Position numbers and translations under genes: made by a program
Shown here: one piece after another, positions 1 to 8,973 of the stretch
Position numbering within the stretch: position 1 is the stretch's first letter
Layout: every line of letters begins with the position of its first letter
The notes under the pieces: model-generated
Database searches by the model: none
What the model saw: only the letters and a program-made list of their open reading frames with translations
What the model was told of the DNA's origin: nothing
Assembly (NCBI RefSeq): GCF_029436685.1
Contig: NZ_JAROCY010000017.1
Location: 1-64,000 of the forward strand
Length of the DNA stretch: 64,000 bases
Direction: 5' to 3'
Source: Novosphingobium cyanobacteriorum
Lineage (GTDB): Bacteria; Pseudomonadota; Alphaproteobacteria; Sphingomonadales; Sphingomonadaceae

Positions 1-123
1 TGACGGCGCGCGACGGCATGCGCGGGCCCCTCCCATGGACTACCGGGATAACCGCCTGCCAGACCGATAGGGGGGTCAGTTTTACGCGCCGATCAGGGGG
101 TCAACTTTGAACGCCGATTGACA
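1..123. mobile_element. End of an IS21-like insertion sequence (remnant)
   Basis: This stretch reads like the terminal non-coding part of an IS21-family element. Two near-identical units starting GGGGGTCA and ending CGCCGAT lie in tandem, followed by GATTGACA, which ends in the CA dinucleotide usual for IS21 tips. IS21 elements carry such multiple terminal repeats. A short open frame running in from the left edge and stopping at 68-70 could be the end of a transposition gene, but it is too short to name. The relaxase frame begins right after the tip, so the insertion appears to have removed its 5' part. The other end of the element is outside the window. Confidence 0.5.
71..119. repeat. Two tandem terminal-repeat units of about 24 bp
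   Basis: Units at 71-94 and 96-119 share the pattern GGGGGTCA, two variable bases, TTT, then CGCCGAT. They are likely transposase-binding sites of the IS21-like end; this is inference from the family. Confidence 0.6.
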
Positions 124-146
124 GGCAAGCAGAGGATAAGCAAGGC

Positions 147-1967
147 GTGGTGGCCACCCCGGAGATGCTGGCGCGGCAGGCGGTGGCCTTTGCCTCGGCC
201 AAGCTAGCTGAGCGTGAGGCGGTGTTTGCGGCAGGCACGCTGGCACGTGAGGCCGGGGACTTTGCCTTCGGCAAGGTTAGTCATGACGCAATCGCTTCGG
301 TCATTTCGGAGGCGCAAGAGCGCGGGGAGCTCGTTCCGCGCATCTTCCGCGACCGGCGCGGTACCGAGTATGCGGGCTTCACCACGCCACGGGCGATCGA
401 GATCGAACGGACCATGCTGCGGATCGAAGCTGCGGGGCGGAATATGCTCCAGCCGCTGGCTAGCCCCATGGGGGCGGCGCGGACGGTCGAGCGCGCAGCG
501 CGGCAGTCCGCGCGCGCCGGCTTTGCCTGGACCGAGGACCAGAAGCGCTCGACTGCGGACCTGCTGGTGTCGCGAGACCGTGTCATCGCCGTCCAGGGCT
601 ATGCGGGGACCGCCAAGACCACCACTGTGCTCGCAACTTATGCTTGCGAGGCCGAGCGGCGGGGGCTGACCGTGACGGCGCTTGCGCCCACGGCTTCGGC
701 CGCAACCGTCCTCGGTGAAGCGTTGGGGCGACGCGGTGATACCGTCGCGCGCCATCTGCTGACGCCCGAGGCGCGAATGACGGGCAAGGACGCCGTCTGG
801 ATCGTCGACGAAGCCTCGCTGCTGTCGGCGCACGACATGGCAAGGCTCATGGCCGGCGCGGACAAGGCCGGTGCGCGGCTCGTCCTCGTTGGGGACGTTC
901 GGCAGCTGGGTTCGGTCGGGGCCGGCGCTGCCTTCGCGCAACTGCAGCAGGCCGGCATGGCGACCACCCGGCTCGCCGAGATCGTACGCCAGACCAATGC
1001 CGAAGCGCGCGAAGCGGTCCTTGCCTCGATCGAGGGTCATGCCGGCAAGGCGCTTGCCGCCCTCGAAAGAGGCGGCGGCAAGGTGATCGAGGCGGCCACG
1101 CAGGATGAGCGACTTCGCGCTCTGGCGCGTGAATATGTCGCCATGGCGCCCGCCGAGCGCGCGCGTACCCTGGTCATCGAGCCCTCTCGAGACGGATGCG
1201 ACAGGCTCACCGGCCTGATCCGCGGGCAACTGGTTGGGCGGGGTGAGCTGTCGGCGGATGCAGTCCGTTTTACCGCGCTGGAGCCGAAGGGACTGACGCG
1301 CGCTGAGGCCCGCGAGGCGGCGAGCTACGCGGTTGGTGACGTCGTCCGGTTCAATCGTGATTATGCGGGCAGGTCTGTCTCTCGAGGCGAGGCGTTGAGA
1401 ATCAGCGCCGTCGATCCCGAGCGGGGGCGCATTGGCCTGGAGGACGGCCGGGGCCGGCCGATCGACTGGCATCCCCGGCAATGGGGCGCGGGAACGGTCG
1501 AGGTGTTCGAGCCCAGGCCCATGGAGTTGCGGACCGGCGACCGGGTGCAGTTGACGCGCAACGATCGCGAGCAGGGCCGGGTCAACGGGCTGGGTGGGAC
1601 GGTGACTGGTATCGAGCCGGGCACCGCTTCGGCGACGTTGAAGCTGGCGAACGGGCGCGAGCAGCGGCTCGACCTGACCGATGCCCGCGACTGCCATCTC
1701 CGCCATTCCTGGGTCCAGACCGTCTATGCCGCGCAGGGTCAGACCGCCGAGCGTGTCCTCATCCACGCCGACAGCCGTTCCACCAACCTGGTCGACCAGA
1801 AGCTGCTCTATGTCGCGGTGTCGCGCGCCAGGAGCGAGGCCATTGTGGTCACCGATGACAGGGAGCGGCTCGTTCGCGCCGTTTATGAGCGGGCGGGAGA
1901 GAAGCAGACTGCCATGACGGCTTCTGATGTCCGCAAGACCAAAGCATTGGGGGCTGCTCTTGGGTGA
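147..1967 (+). CDS. MobF/TraA-type conjugative relaxase, C-terminal helicase fragment
   Basis: The protein (606 aa from a GTG) matches the helicase half of TraA/TraI relaxases, which nick plasmid DNA at oriT and unwind the transferred strand. A P-loop GYAGTAKTT lies at residues 151-159 and a Walker B WIVDEASLL near 222. The superfamily I C-terminal block has YAAQGQTAERVLI and LYVAVSRAR near residues 530-570. The family's N-terminal TrwC relaxase domain with its catalytic tyrosines and HxH metal site is absent; the frame is closed by a stop at 108-110 inside the insertion-sequence end. A full protein is roughly 900-1000 aa. It is probably a non-functional remnant, and the GTG start is only the first available codon. 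Confidence 0.8.
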   Translation: MVATPEMLARQAVAFASAKLAEREAVFAAGTLAREAGDFAFGKVSHDAIASVISEAQERGELVPRIFRDRRGTEYAGFTTPRAIEIERTMLRIEAAGRNMLQPLASPMGAARTVERAARQSARAGFAWTEDQKRSTADLLVSRDRVIAVQGYAGTAKTTTVLATYACEAERRGLTVTALAPTASAATVLGEALGRRGDTVARHLLTPEARMTGKDAVWIVDEASLLSAHDMARLMAGADKAGARLVLVGDVRQLGSVGAGAAFAQLQQAGMATTRLAEIVRQTNAEAREAVLASIEGHAGKALAALERGGGKVIEAATQDERLRALAREYVAMAPAERARTLVIEPSRDGCDRLTGLIRGQLVGRGELSADAVRFTALEPKGLTRAEAREAASYAVGDVVRFNRDYAGRSVSRGEALRISAVDPERGRIGLEDGRGRPIDWHPRQWGAGTVEVFEPRPMELRTGDRVQLTRNDREQGRVNGLGGTVTGIEPGTASATLKLANGREQRLDLTDARDCHLRHSWVQTVYAAQGQTAERVLIHADSRSTNLVDQKLLYVAVSRARSEAIVVTDDRERLVRAVYERAGEKQTAMTASDVRKTKALGAALG

Positions 1968-2162
1968 TGGGCAGGCACTACGTCAGCGGTGGCACGCGGG
2001 GTTCCTTTTTGATTTTGTTCTTCCCCCAGTCGGCAAACCGGTCGAGCAGACGCTTTTGCAAGACCGAAAGTAGCAACCGCCGTACAAGCAAAGGTCAGTG
2101 GCCTGCAGGACTTGCGCGGCGATAGCGCCGGGGCTGAACAGCTCCGCGATCTGGCGCCTGCC

Positions 2163-2191
2163 TGTCACCGGGAGCGCTGCGCCCGGTGACA
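2163..2191 (-). terminator. Hairpin downstream of the large RTX gene
   Basis: A perfect 10-bp stem, TGTCACCGGG at 2163-2172 with CCCGGTGACA at 2182-2191, has a 9-base loop and lies 6 bases after the stop of the minus-strand RTX gene. There is no clear T-run, so it may be a weak terminator or an mRNA-stabilising hairpin. The rest of 1968-2197 shows no convincing gene. Confidence 0.55.
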
Positions 2192-2197
2192 CCCTTG

Positions 2198-5100
2198 TTA
2201 CATGAAGATTAGGCCAAACGCGGGTTGTAGCATCGCTCCTGTGGTCATCTCCGAAACCAGCAGAAAGTCGTCAGCCGACAGCACGGTGTTCGCCGCGAAT
2301 TGGGCCGTCAGAACTTGTGCCTTCTCCCCGGTGCCATCTGTATCGAAGTAGAGTTTGCCCGTCGCTTGATCATATATCACCCGGCTATCGGCGTCTGCGG
2401 CCGTGGTGCCCAGAACGAAAGCCTTGGACTGCGCGCTGAGTTCGCCATCAAAACCTGCTCCAAACACCCGGTCCGTATCGATTCCGACCTTGTCGGTCCC
2501 GGCTGTGAAGTCCGTCACGGTTGTGACACCACTAGTCCCATCGGCATTTAGGCTCAGCAGGAACACATCGGCATCTTCACCGCCGGTCACGCTGTTTCGC
2601 CCATCAAGGGCGATCAGCCAATCGTTACCCGCGCCGCCCAACAGGGTGTCATCACCCCTTCCGCCCACAATGACGTCGTTGCCGCCCTTGCCGTCGTAAG
2701 TGCCGTCGCCATCGTTGCCGACGATCGTGTTGTCACTCCCATTGCCGGTAAGCACCAAGGCATTGGTAGTGAAGAGACCATCACCCGTGACGCCAATCTC
2801 GGAGGCAAGGATCGCAGAGATGAATTCTACTCCCACCGCCGCGGTAAAATCGACTGTCGTGTAGACCAGATCGAGCGCCGTGCCGGCTTCGATCACGACA
2901 TCGCCGACGTTGTCCACGATGTAGCGGTCCGTTCCCTCGCCACCGGACATCTTGTCCGCGCCTGTTCCGCCGTCGAGCAGGTCGTTGCCGCTGCCGCCAT
3001 CCAGCGTGTCGTTATCAGTTCCGCCGCCCAGCGTGTCGTCGCCATCGCCGCCAAGCAGCGTGTCGCGGCCTGCATTTCCGAAGAGGCGATCGCTGCCAAC
3101 TAGCCCGGAAAGCGTATTCGCAGCGCTATTGCCGTTGATCGTATCGTTGCCTTCCGAACCGGTGCCGTCGATGTTGGCCGTGCCGGTGAGATCGAGCAGC
3201 GCCGGCCCTCCGGCCAGGGTGAAAGATACGGAGGCTAGAACCTTGCCGTTGCCTGCCACCGTATCGCCAGCATTATCGACGATGAAGGTGTCGAAGCCGC
3301 CACCACCTATCAAGGTGTCCGCGCCTTTACCGCCGTCAAGCACGTTGTCCGCGCCGTTTCCGGTGATGGTATTGTCAAGCGCGTTGCCGGTGCCGCGAAG
3401 CGCCTGCGCGCCCGAGGTGCCTTCCACCAGCACAAGCGCCTCGATGTTCGAAGCCAGCGTAGTGTCGGCCGAAGCGAGCACGGTATCAAAGCCCGCTCCA
3501 GAGCTTTCTATCAGGACCTCGCCGGTGACATCGACGACGTAGGTGTCATCGCCCAGCCCGCCACGCATCGTGTCACGACCAAGACCGCCTGTAAGGATGT
3601 CATTGCCGTCCCCGCCAATAAGTATATCCGCCCCGGCACCGCCGAAAAGCTGATCATCGCCGGCGCGGCCGTCGATCACATTCGCAGCGCTGTTGCCGGT
3701 AATGATATTGGCATCTGCGTTGCCGGTTCCATCAATCGCGTCGCGTCCGGCGATCTGCAGGTTTTCCAGATTGGCGCCAAGGACGTAAGCAACGGTGGCC
3801 GATACCGTATCAAATCCCTCGCCTGCTCGCTCGATGATTCGGTCGCTGTTGTCATCGACGACATACCTGTCGTCGCCGAGGCCACCGACCATGGTGTCCA
3901 CACCCGCTTTCCCGTCAATGATGTCGTTGCCGGCGGTCCCTGTCAGCTTGTTAGCCAGCGCGTTGCCGTTTGCTGTCACTCCGGATACGCCCGCGAATTG
4001 CAAGTTCTCCACATTGGCCGACAGCGTGTAGGAAACCGACGCCGCGATCACCGTGTCGATGCCTTCGTCGGCCTGCTCGACGATCCGGTCGGTGGCCAGA
4101 TCGACGTAATAGGTATCGTCTCCATCCCCGCCAGTGAGCGTATCGGTTCCCTGCTGGCCGTCCAGCACGTTGGCCGCAGCATTGCCAACCAACACGTTGT
4201 CCTTCGCATTGCCCTTACCGCGCTGTGCAGTGCCCTCGAGCACCAGCTTTTCCACGTCTTCGGGAAGAATATAGGAGAAGCCGACGTGGACGGTGTCGAA
4301 CCCGGATCCGCCGAAAATGGCGCCCTCTACGATTACGTCCTTGGCGTTGTCGACATAATAGGTGTCGTTGCCGCCACCACCAACCATGGTGTCGCCGCCA
4401 GCCTTGCCGTCGATGATGTTGCTGGCGCCGTTGCCGTATATCTCGTTGGCCGCCGCATTACCGGTAGCGTTGATCCGGGCTTTCCCCATGAGGTAGAGGC
4501 CCTCAACCCTGTCGGGGAGAGTATAGCTGATCGTCGAGGAGACACCGTCACGATCCGAGCCCTGCGTTTCGATCACGACATCGCCGACATTGTCGACACG
4601 GTAGAAGTCCGCCCCGAGGCCGCCGACCATCGTGTCTGCGCCGCCGAGGCCGTCCAACAAGTCATCACCAGCATTGCCGGTCAAGGTATTGGCCAGCCCG
4701 TTACCGGTCAGCGTGACCGAAGAGCTCCCGTTCATGGTCAGATTCTCGACGTTGTCGGGCAGAATATAGTTGCGGGCCACAAGGATCGTATCAACTCCCT
4801 GCCCGCGCAGTTCGATCACGGTGGCGTCAGGAACGAACAGATTCGCGAGGTCATAGGTGTCATCGCCGTCGCCGCCGATCATAGTGGCTTTGCCGGTTCC
4901 AATGTTGGAGAACCTGTTTGCGAGCGCGTTCCCGGTGAGGGTCACGGCTGACGAGCCTATCGCAATGATGTTCTCGACGTTGGCGCTGAGCGTATAATCG
5001 ATCGAAGTCTGGACGGTATCAATGCCCTCACCGGCCTTTTCGATAATCCTGTCGGCTTCATAGGTCATCCGGTAAGTGTCGTCGCCCAGGCCGCCAATCA

Positions 5101-6019
5101 GCGTGTCGCTGCCGATGCCTCCATCGAGAAAATTGGCTGCGGCATTGCCGGTGATGGTGTTTGCCAGCGAATTGCCGATGCCGTTAGTCGCAGTTTCGCC
5201 GGTCAGGATCAGGTTTTCAATGTGCTCGGTACCGCCCGGGATGAAACTGTTGCCCAGCGCGAAGTTGCGATTGGTGATGACCGTATCATTGCCTTCGTTG
5301 GCATATTCGATGACCTGCGCAAACGTGTCGTTGATTATGTAAGTGTCATCGCCCAAGCCACCATATAGTTCGTCTGTGCCAGTTTTCGCACCATTGGCAC
5401 CGCCATTCAGAGTATTGTTGCCGGAATTACCATGAATGACATTCTGCAGCGCATTGCCCGTCCCGGCAATGTTTCCGGTTCCGGCCAGCAGCAGTCTCTC
5501 AAGGTTATCGGCAAGAACATAGCTCGCTGCAGTCGATACGACGGTATCGTATCCCTCATTCAGGGCCTCGACCACCACGTCGAGCGCGCGGTCAACGTGG
5601 TAGACATCATCGCCCCTGCCGCCGATGAGCGTGTCAATGCCCTTGCCGCCATCAAGCACGTTTGCGGCCAGATTTCCGGTGATCGTGTTGGCTAGGGTAT
5701 TGCCCGTGCCATTGATGCCGTCACTGCCCGTCAGCGTCAGGTTCTCCACCCCGCCGCCGAGCACGAAGCTCACCGAAGCGAGCACCGTGTCGGTCCCGGC
5801 GTCAGCATTCTCCAGCGCAAGGTCGCCGGCATCGTCCACCTTGTACGTATCATCGCCCGCACCGCCGCGCATGGTGTCCGCGCCAGTGCCGCCGTCGAGC
5901 ATATCCGCGCCGCCAAAGCCTATTAGCGTATCCGCTCCGGCGAACCCCTGCAGCGTATCGTCGCCTTCGGTGCCCTTCAGAATGTTATCCAGGCTATCGC
6001 CCTTGATCGGATCTGCCAT
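2198..6019 (-). CDS. Large RTX (hemolysin-type calcium-binding repeat) protein, type I secreted
   Basis: A 1273-aa acidic, glycine/aspartate-rich protein. It has about twelve modules of some 85-90 residues, each with nonapeptide repeats of the form GGxGxDxLxG, then a GDDTYxVD strand, a DTVxxSxxYTL segment and VENLxLxG plus GTGN. Such nonapeptides bind calcium in parallel beta-rolls outside the cell. The C-terminus has the serralysin-like end (VTDFTAGTDKV, then RVIYDQATGKLYFDTDG, then a hydrophobic tail LIFM), the usual uncleaved signal for ABC type I secretion. The start at 6019 has a good Shine-Dalgarno (AGGGGAAAGC), unlike a start 24 bases upstream. No protease, lipase or adhesin catalytic domain is visible. 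No secretion genes lie nearby. It sits inside the mobile region between relaxase and ardC, so transfer is likely. Confidence 0.85.
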   Translation of the reverse strand: MADPIKGDSLDNILKGTEGDDTLQGFAGADTLIGFGGADMLDGGTGADTMRGGAGDDTYKVDDAGDLALENADAGTDTVLASVSFVLGGGVENLTLTGSDGINGTGNTLANTITGNLAANVLDGGKGIDTLIGGRGDDVYHVDRALDVVVEALNEGYDTVVSTAASYVLADNLERLLLAGTGNIAGTGNALQNVIHGNSGNNTLNGGANGAKTGTDELYGGLGDDTYIINDTFAQVIEYANEGNDTVITNRNFALGNSFIPGGTEHIENLILTGETATNGIGNSLANTITGNAAANFLDGGIGSDTLIGGLGDDTYRMTYEADRIIEKAGEGIDTVQTSIDYTLSANVENIIAIGSSAVTLTGNALANRFSNIGTGKATMIGGDGDDTYDLANLFVPDATVIELRGQGVDTILVARNYILPDNVENLTMNGSSSVTLTGNGLANTLTGNAGDDLLDGLGGADTMVGGLGADFYRVDNVGDVVIETQGSDRDGVSSTISYTLPDRVEGLYLMGKARINATGNAAANEIYGNGASNIIDGKAGGDTMVGGGGNDTYYVDNAKDVIVEGAIFGGSGFDTVHVGFSYILPEDVEKLVLEGTAQRGKGNAKDNVLVGNAAANVLDGQQGTDTLTGGDGDDTYYVDLATDRIVEQADEGIDTVIAASVSYTLSANVENLQFAGVSGVTANGNALANKLTGTAGNDIIDGKAGVDTMVGGLGDDRYVVDDNSDRIIERAGEGFDTVSATVAYVLGANLENLQIAGRDAIDGTGNADANIITGNSAANVIDGRAGDDQLFGGAGADILIGGDGNDILTGGLGRDTMRGGLGDDTYVVDVTGEVLIESSGAGFDTVLASADTTLASNIEALVLVEGTSGAQALRGTGNALDNTITGNGADNVLDGGKGADTLIGGGGFDTFIVDNAGDTVAGNGKVLASVSFTLAGGPALLDLTGTANIDGTGSEGNDTINGNSAANTLSGLVGSDRLFGNAGRDTLLGGDGDDTLGGGTDNDTLDGGSGNDLLDGGTGADKMSGGEGTDRYIVDNVGDVVIEAGTALDLVYTTVDFTAAVGVEFISAILASEIGVTGDGLFTTNALVLTGNGSDNTIVGNDGDGTYDGKGGNDVIVGGRGDDTLLGGAGNDWLIALDGRNSVTGGEDADVFLLSLNADGTSGVTTVTDFTAGTDKVGIDTDRVFGAGFDGELSAQSKAFVLGTTAADADSRVIYDQATGKLYFDTDGTGEKAQVLTAQFAANTVLSADDFLLVSEMTTGAMLQPAFGLIFM

Positions 6020-6644
6020 GCTTTCCCCTTTCTTGCCCGGCAAGACAACTGCACCGACAAGAATACCGCATGCTTTGCCCGAGAATCTTTTGGCAAACTA
6101 TTCACCGCCCAGCTGCCATGCAACACCTAAACGCGTCAGCCTCGCTGTTCCGATGATTGTGAAGCGCACCTTGGGTTGAATAACAAATACTCGCCGGTCC
6201 GACGAATTTGCTGACTTCAAGTCCAGCCTCGTTGGAACTCCAACCCGAAGTAGCCATGGCCAATGAACCAGTGCCCATGACAGTTGGCCCGGGTCTGCCT
6301 TCGGCGCCGCGCTATATGCTTGGGCGCGCCTGCGTACCGAGCCACTACAGGTCTCGACGCGAGGTGACGATCGCTGACGGCTGACTGACGCTGCCATTCA
6401 TGCGGTCGCGGCATGCCTCGGTGTATCTGATGGCTTTCCCGAAAAAGCGGGTGCGGGCGTCGATCCCTCCTGGGCCCGCCACGGCCGGCCGCAAGCCTGG
6501 CGGCTGCTTCACTAGCGTTGCGCCCCTGCGGCTGGCGCCTTGGGTGCGGTCGCCCGCTCGAAGCGGGCCCTTCCGGTCTCTCTCGCCGCCCACCCCCGCT
6601 TTCCGGGCAAGCCTGCTGGTTCTGGGCGCGAGGAGGTCAAGGCC
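6020..6644. other. Intergenic region between the RTX gene and ardC
   Basis: 625 bases without a convincing gene. Frames present (for example 6098-6397 minus) have no recognisable motif. The right part is very GC-rich and has a short hairpin, GCCCGCT at 6552-6558 with AGCGGGC at 6562-6568. Divergent promoters for the two genes must lie here, but I cannot place them. Confidence 0.5.
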
Positions 6645-7604
6645 ATGCGTTCGAAGTCCAAGCGTCGTGTTTGCCGTCAAGTTGGAGTCGTTCCGGCCGA
6701 GGGGCCGCGTTCCAGTCTCTATGACGAGGTGACCTCCCGGATCGTCGGCGAACTGGAGGCGGGGCATTTCCCGTGGGTTCAGCCGTGGGGATCGACAGGT
6801 GCCGCCGCACCGGGTCTGCCGCGCAATGCGCTGACCGGGCGGCCCTATAGCGGGGTCAATGTGCTGATCCTGTGGAGCGCGGTTATCGAGCATGGCCACC
6901 CTTCGCAAAGCTGGCTGACCTTCCGGCAGGCGCAGGAAGCCGGTGGAGGCGTGCGCAAGGGCGAGCGCGGCGTGACCGTCGTCTATGCCGATCGCTTCAT
7001 TCCCAAGGGCGAAGCCGAACGCGCGGTCCGCGCCGACGAGGACGCGCGCGCGGTGCCGTTCCTCAAGCGCTTCACTGTCTTCAATGTCGTCCAATGCAAG
7101 GGGTTGAGGCCGGGGCTGGCCTGCGCCCCCCTGCCGCTGCCCGAGCGCGAGATCGTACCCGTCGCCGAGGCGCTGATCGCGGCCTCTGGAGCCGATTTCC
7201 GGATCGGCGGTGACAAGGCGTTCTATGCGCCATCTGCGGACTACGTGCAGGTGCCGCCGCAGCCCGCGTTCTTCGACCAGATCAACTATTACCGCACGGC
7301 GCTGCACGAACTGACCCACTGGACCGGGCACCGCTCACGGTTGGCGCGCGACCAATCGGGGCGCTTCGGCTCGCAGGCTTACGGTCGCGAGGAACTGACC
7401 GCCGAATTGGGATCGGCTTTCCTGTGCGCGGCGCTCGGGATCAAGCCGACCGTGCGCCACGCCGATTACCTCGGCTGCTGGCTCGATGTGCTGCACGAGG
7501 ACAACCGCGCCATTTTCCGCGCCGCCAGCGCGGCGAGCAAGGCCGCCGACTTCCTGCTGGCCTTCCATCGCGAGGCTGCGGGCGAAGGGAGGGTCGCGGC
7601 ATGA
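6645..7604 (+). CDS. ardC: ArdC-type antirestriction protein with zincin domain
   Basis: A 319-aa protein with the two-domain ArdC layout. The N-terminal single-strand DNA-binding domain (about residues 25-155) has HFPWVQPW, NALTGRPYSGVNVL and WLTFRQAQEAGG. The C-terminal zincin metallopeptidase domain has HELTH at 221-225 and a downstream glutamate in REELTAELGSAFLC. Plasmid ArdC proteins protect incoming single-stranded DNA from restriction in a new host. The start at 6645 follows a strong AGGAGGT; a longer frame reaches back to 6540 without such a site. The gene overlaps the next one by ATGA. It fits the conjugative-element context. Confidence 0.88.
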   Translation: MRSKSKRRVCRQVGVVPAEGPRSSLYDEVTSRIVGELEAGHFPWVQPWGSTGAAAPGLPRNALTGRPYSGVNVLILWSAVIEHGHPSQSWLTFRQAQEAGGGVRKGERGVTVVYADRFIPKGEAERAVRADEDARAVPFLKRFTVFNVVQCKGLRPGLACAPLPLPEREIVPVAEALIAASGADFRIGGDKAFYAPSADYVQVPPQPAFFDQINYYRTALHELTHWTGHRSRLARDQSGRFGSQAYGREELTAELGSAFLCAALGIKPTVRHADYLGCWLDVLHEDNRAIFRAASAASKAADFLLAFHREAAGEGRVAA

Positions 7605-8044
7605 TCCTCCTGCCCCCCAGCATTCGCCTTGCCTTGCGGACCAACCATGTGGCCCGGCGCGCGGCGGTGCGACGTGAGCAGGCCGAGCCAGACCCGCTGC
7701 CGGTGCTCAAGCTGTTCAATCCGCTTGGCGCGGCGACATGGCTTGCCACCGAGCTGTGCGAGGATGGCGATACGCTGTTCGGCCTCGCCGATCTTGGTTT
7801 CGGGTGCCCGGAGCTTGGCTACTTCTCGCTGTCCGAGATTGCCAAGGTCCGTCTTCCCTTTGGTCTCGGCATCGAGCGCGACGAGGGCTTTGTCGGCCTC
7901 GCGCCGCTGTCGCGCTGGGCCGCGCATGCCCGTGAAGGCGGCTCGATCATCGCCGCCGAGCGCGCTCTGCGCCGCCAGTCCCCGGAACTTTCATCCCGGC
8001 TTCCGCCCGGTCCTTCGCCCGAAGGGGCGCAGGACCACGGCTGA
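7601..8044 (+). CDS. DUF2958 domain protein
   Basis: A 147-aa protein starting MILLPPSIRLALRTNH. The features LPVLKLFNPLGAATWLATEL, DGDTLFGLADLGFGCPELG and LGIERDEGF are those of DUF2958, a small family found on plasmids and conjugative islands next to ardC-type genes. The function is unknown. The start overlaps the ardC stop by four bases (ATGA), so the two are translated from one mRNA. It may help establish the element in a new host; this is inferred from position only. Confidence 0.85.
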   Translation: MILLPPSIRLALRTNHVARRAAVRREQAEPDPLPVLKLFNPLGAATWLATELCEDGDTLFGLADLGFGCPELGYFSLSEIAKVRLPFGLGIERDEGFVGLAPLSRWAAHAREGGSIIAAERALRRQSPELSSRLPPGPSPEGAQDHG

Positions 8045-8128
8045 CGCGCGGCGCGTTCCGCCGCTTTTCTGCCGGTCCCGCCCATCCGGCAAGATCAACA
8101 GGACCGGTACTCTCAAGGAGTCCAATCC

Positions 8129-8950
8129 ATGAAACTAGATTTTATCCCGCTTGACAAGCTCAGCGTCAGCACCACCAACATGCGTTCGGGGCGCAAGGCG
8201 CCCGGCATTGCCGATATCCTTCCTTCGATCCGCGCGCGCGGCGTGCTCGTGCCGATCATCGTCCGGCCAGAGGGCCATGGCGACCTCTTCGAAATCGTCG
8301 CCGGGCGGCGTCGCAACGCTGCCGCTGCCCTGATCGCCGAGGAAACGGGTGTGGCCGAGCCGTTGCCCGCCGCGATCATCGGGCCCGGCGACGATGCTGC
8401 CGCGCTCGAAGCCTCGCTGCTCGAGAACATCGCGCGCCTCGATCCCGACGAAGTCACCCAGTGGGAAACCTTCGTGCGGCTGGTGCGCGAGGGGCGCAAG
8501 CTCGAGGACATTGCCGCGACCTTCGGCCTGCCCAAGCAGATGGTGCGCCGCGTGCTGGCGCTGGGCAATCTCCTGCCGCGCATCCGCGACCTCTACCGAC
8601 GCGAGAAGATCGATGCTGCTTCGGTCCGTCACCTGACCATGGCAAGCAAACAGCGCCAGCGCGACTGGTTGGCGCTGTTCGATGATCCCGACCAGCGCGC
8701 GCCGGGCGGGCACCAGCTCAAGGCCTGGCTGTTTGGCGGACAGTCGATTTCCACCAGCGTCGCGCTGTTCGATCTGTCCACTTATTCCGGGCAGATCGTC
8801 GCCACCCTGTTCGCTCCAAAATGTAGGCCATTTTTGTTGGGGGCTTTTTTGGGGGCATGCCCGAAAAATCACATCAGCCTTTCAATTAAGTATCAGATAT
8901 ATAAGAGATTTTCGCGGTTCCGTCCCCGGCACCACATCCCAAAACATTGA
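8129..8950 (+). CDS. ParB/RepB/Spo0J-type protein, 3'-truncated
   Basis: The 273-aa frame begins as a ParB-family protein: DKLSVSTTNMR, a VAGRRRNAAAAL box near residue 55, LLENIARLDPDE near 95, and a helix-turn-helix at about 120-145 (LEDIAATFGLPKQMVRRVLAL). Plasmid relatives of this kind are usually about 600-700 aa. Here similarity stops at about codon 227 (GQIVATLF, near base 8810). The rest is a low-GC tail with no family features, ending where the attachment-like site lies. The protein probably cannot function as a complete ParB. The start has AAGGAG upstream. Family members bind centromere-like sites or act as nucleases and regulators on mobile elements. Confidence 0.75.
   Translation: MKLDFIPLDKLSVSTTNMRSGRKAPGIADILPSIRARGVLVPIIVRPEGHGDLFEIVAGRRRNAAAALIAEETGVAEPLPAAIIGPGDDAAALEASLLENIARLDPDEVTQWETFVRLVREGRKLEDIAATFGLPKQMVRRVLALGNLLPRIRDLYRREKIDAASVRHLTMASKQRQRDWLALFDDPDQRAPGGHQLKAWLFGGQSISTSVALFDLSTYSGQIVATLFAPKCRPFLLGAFLGACPKNHISLSIKYQIYKRFSRFRPRHHIPKH
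8816..8945. mobile_element. Probable attachment site / right end of an integrated element
   Basis: GC content falls sharply where the ParB frame loses similarity. The stretch holds two G-rich direct repeats (TTGTTGGGGGCTT near 8834-8846 and TTTTTTGGGGGCAT at 8845-8858), typical of integrase arm sites. An imperfect palindrome is centred on GCATGC near 8857. At 8916-8934 lies GGTTCCGTCCCCGGCACCA, which resembles the last bases of a tRNA including CCA. Core chromosomal genes start just to the right. No integrase is in the window, so it would be at the far end. The call rests on pattern, not on a matching second att copy. Confidence 0.5.
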
Positions 8951-8973
8951 AATATAAGTATAAATCAGGCGGC

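Noticed and set aside
204..1766. A 520-residue open frame on the minus strand across the relaxase fragment
   Set aside because: It has no recognisable motif and an arginine-rich composition expected from the antisense of a GC-rich gene; the plus-strand helicase motifs are clear.
3998..4951. A 317-residue plus-strand frame inside the RTX gene
   Set aside because: It is antisense to regular calcium-binding repeats, which create long frames by repetition.
2300..5950. Regularly spaced repeats that could suggest a CRISPR array or tandem DNA repeats
   Set aside because: They are degenerate at DNA level and follow the protein modules of the RTX gene; there are no identical repeats with unique spacers.
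6098..6397. A 99-residue minus-strand frame in the ardC upstream region
   Set aside because: No ribosome site, no motif and no family resemblance; probably chance.
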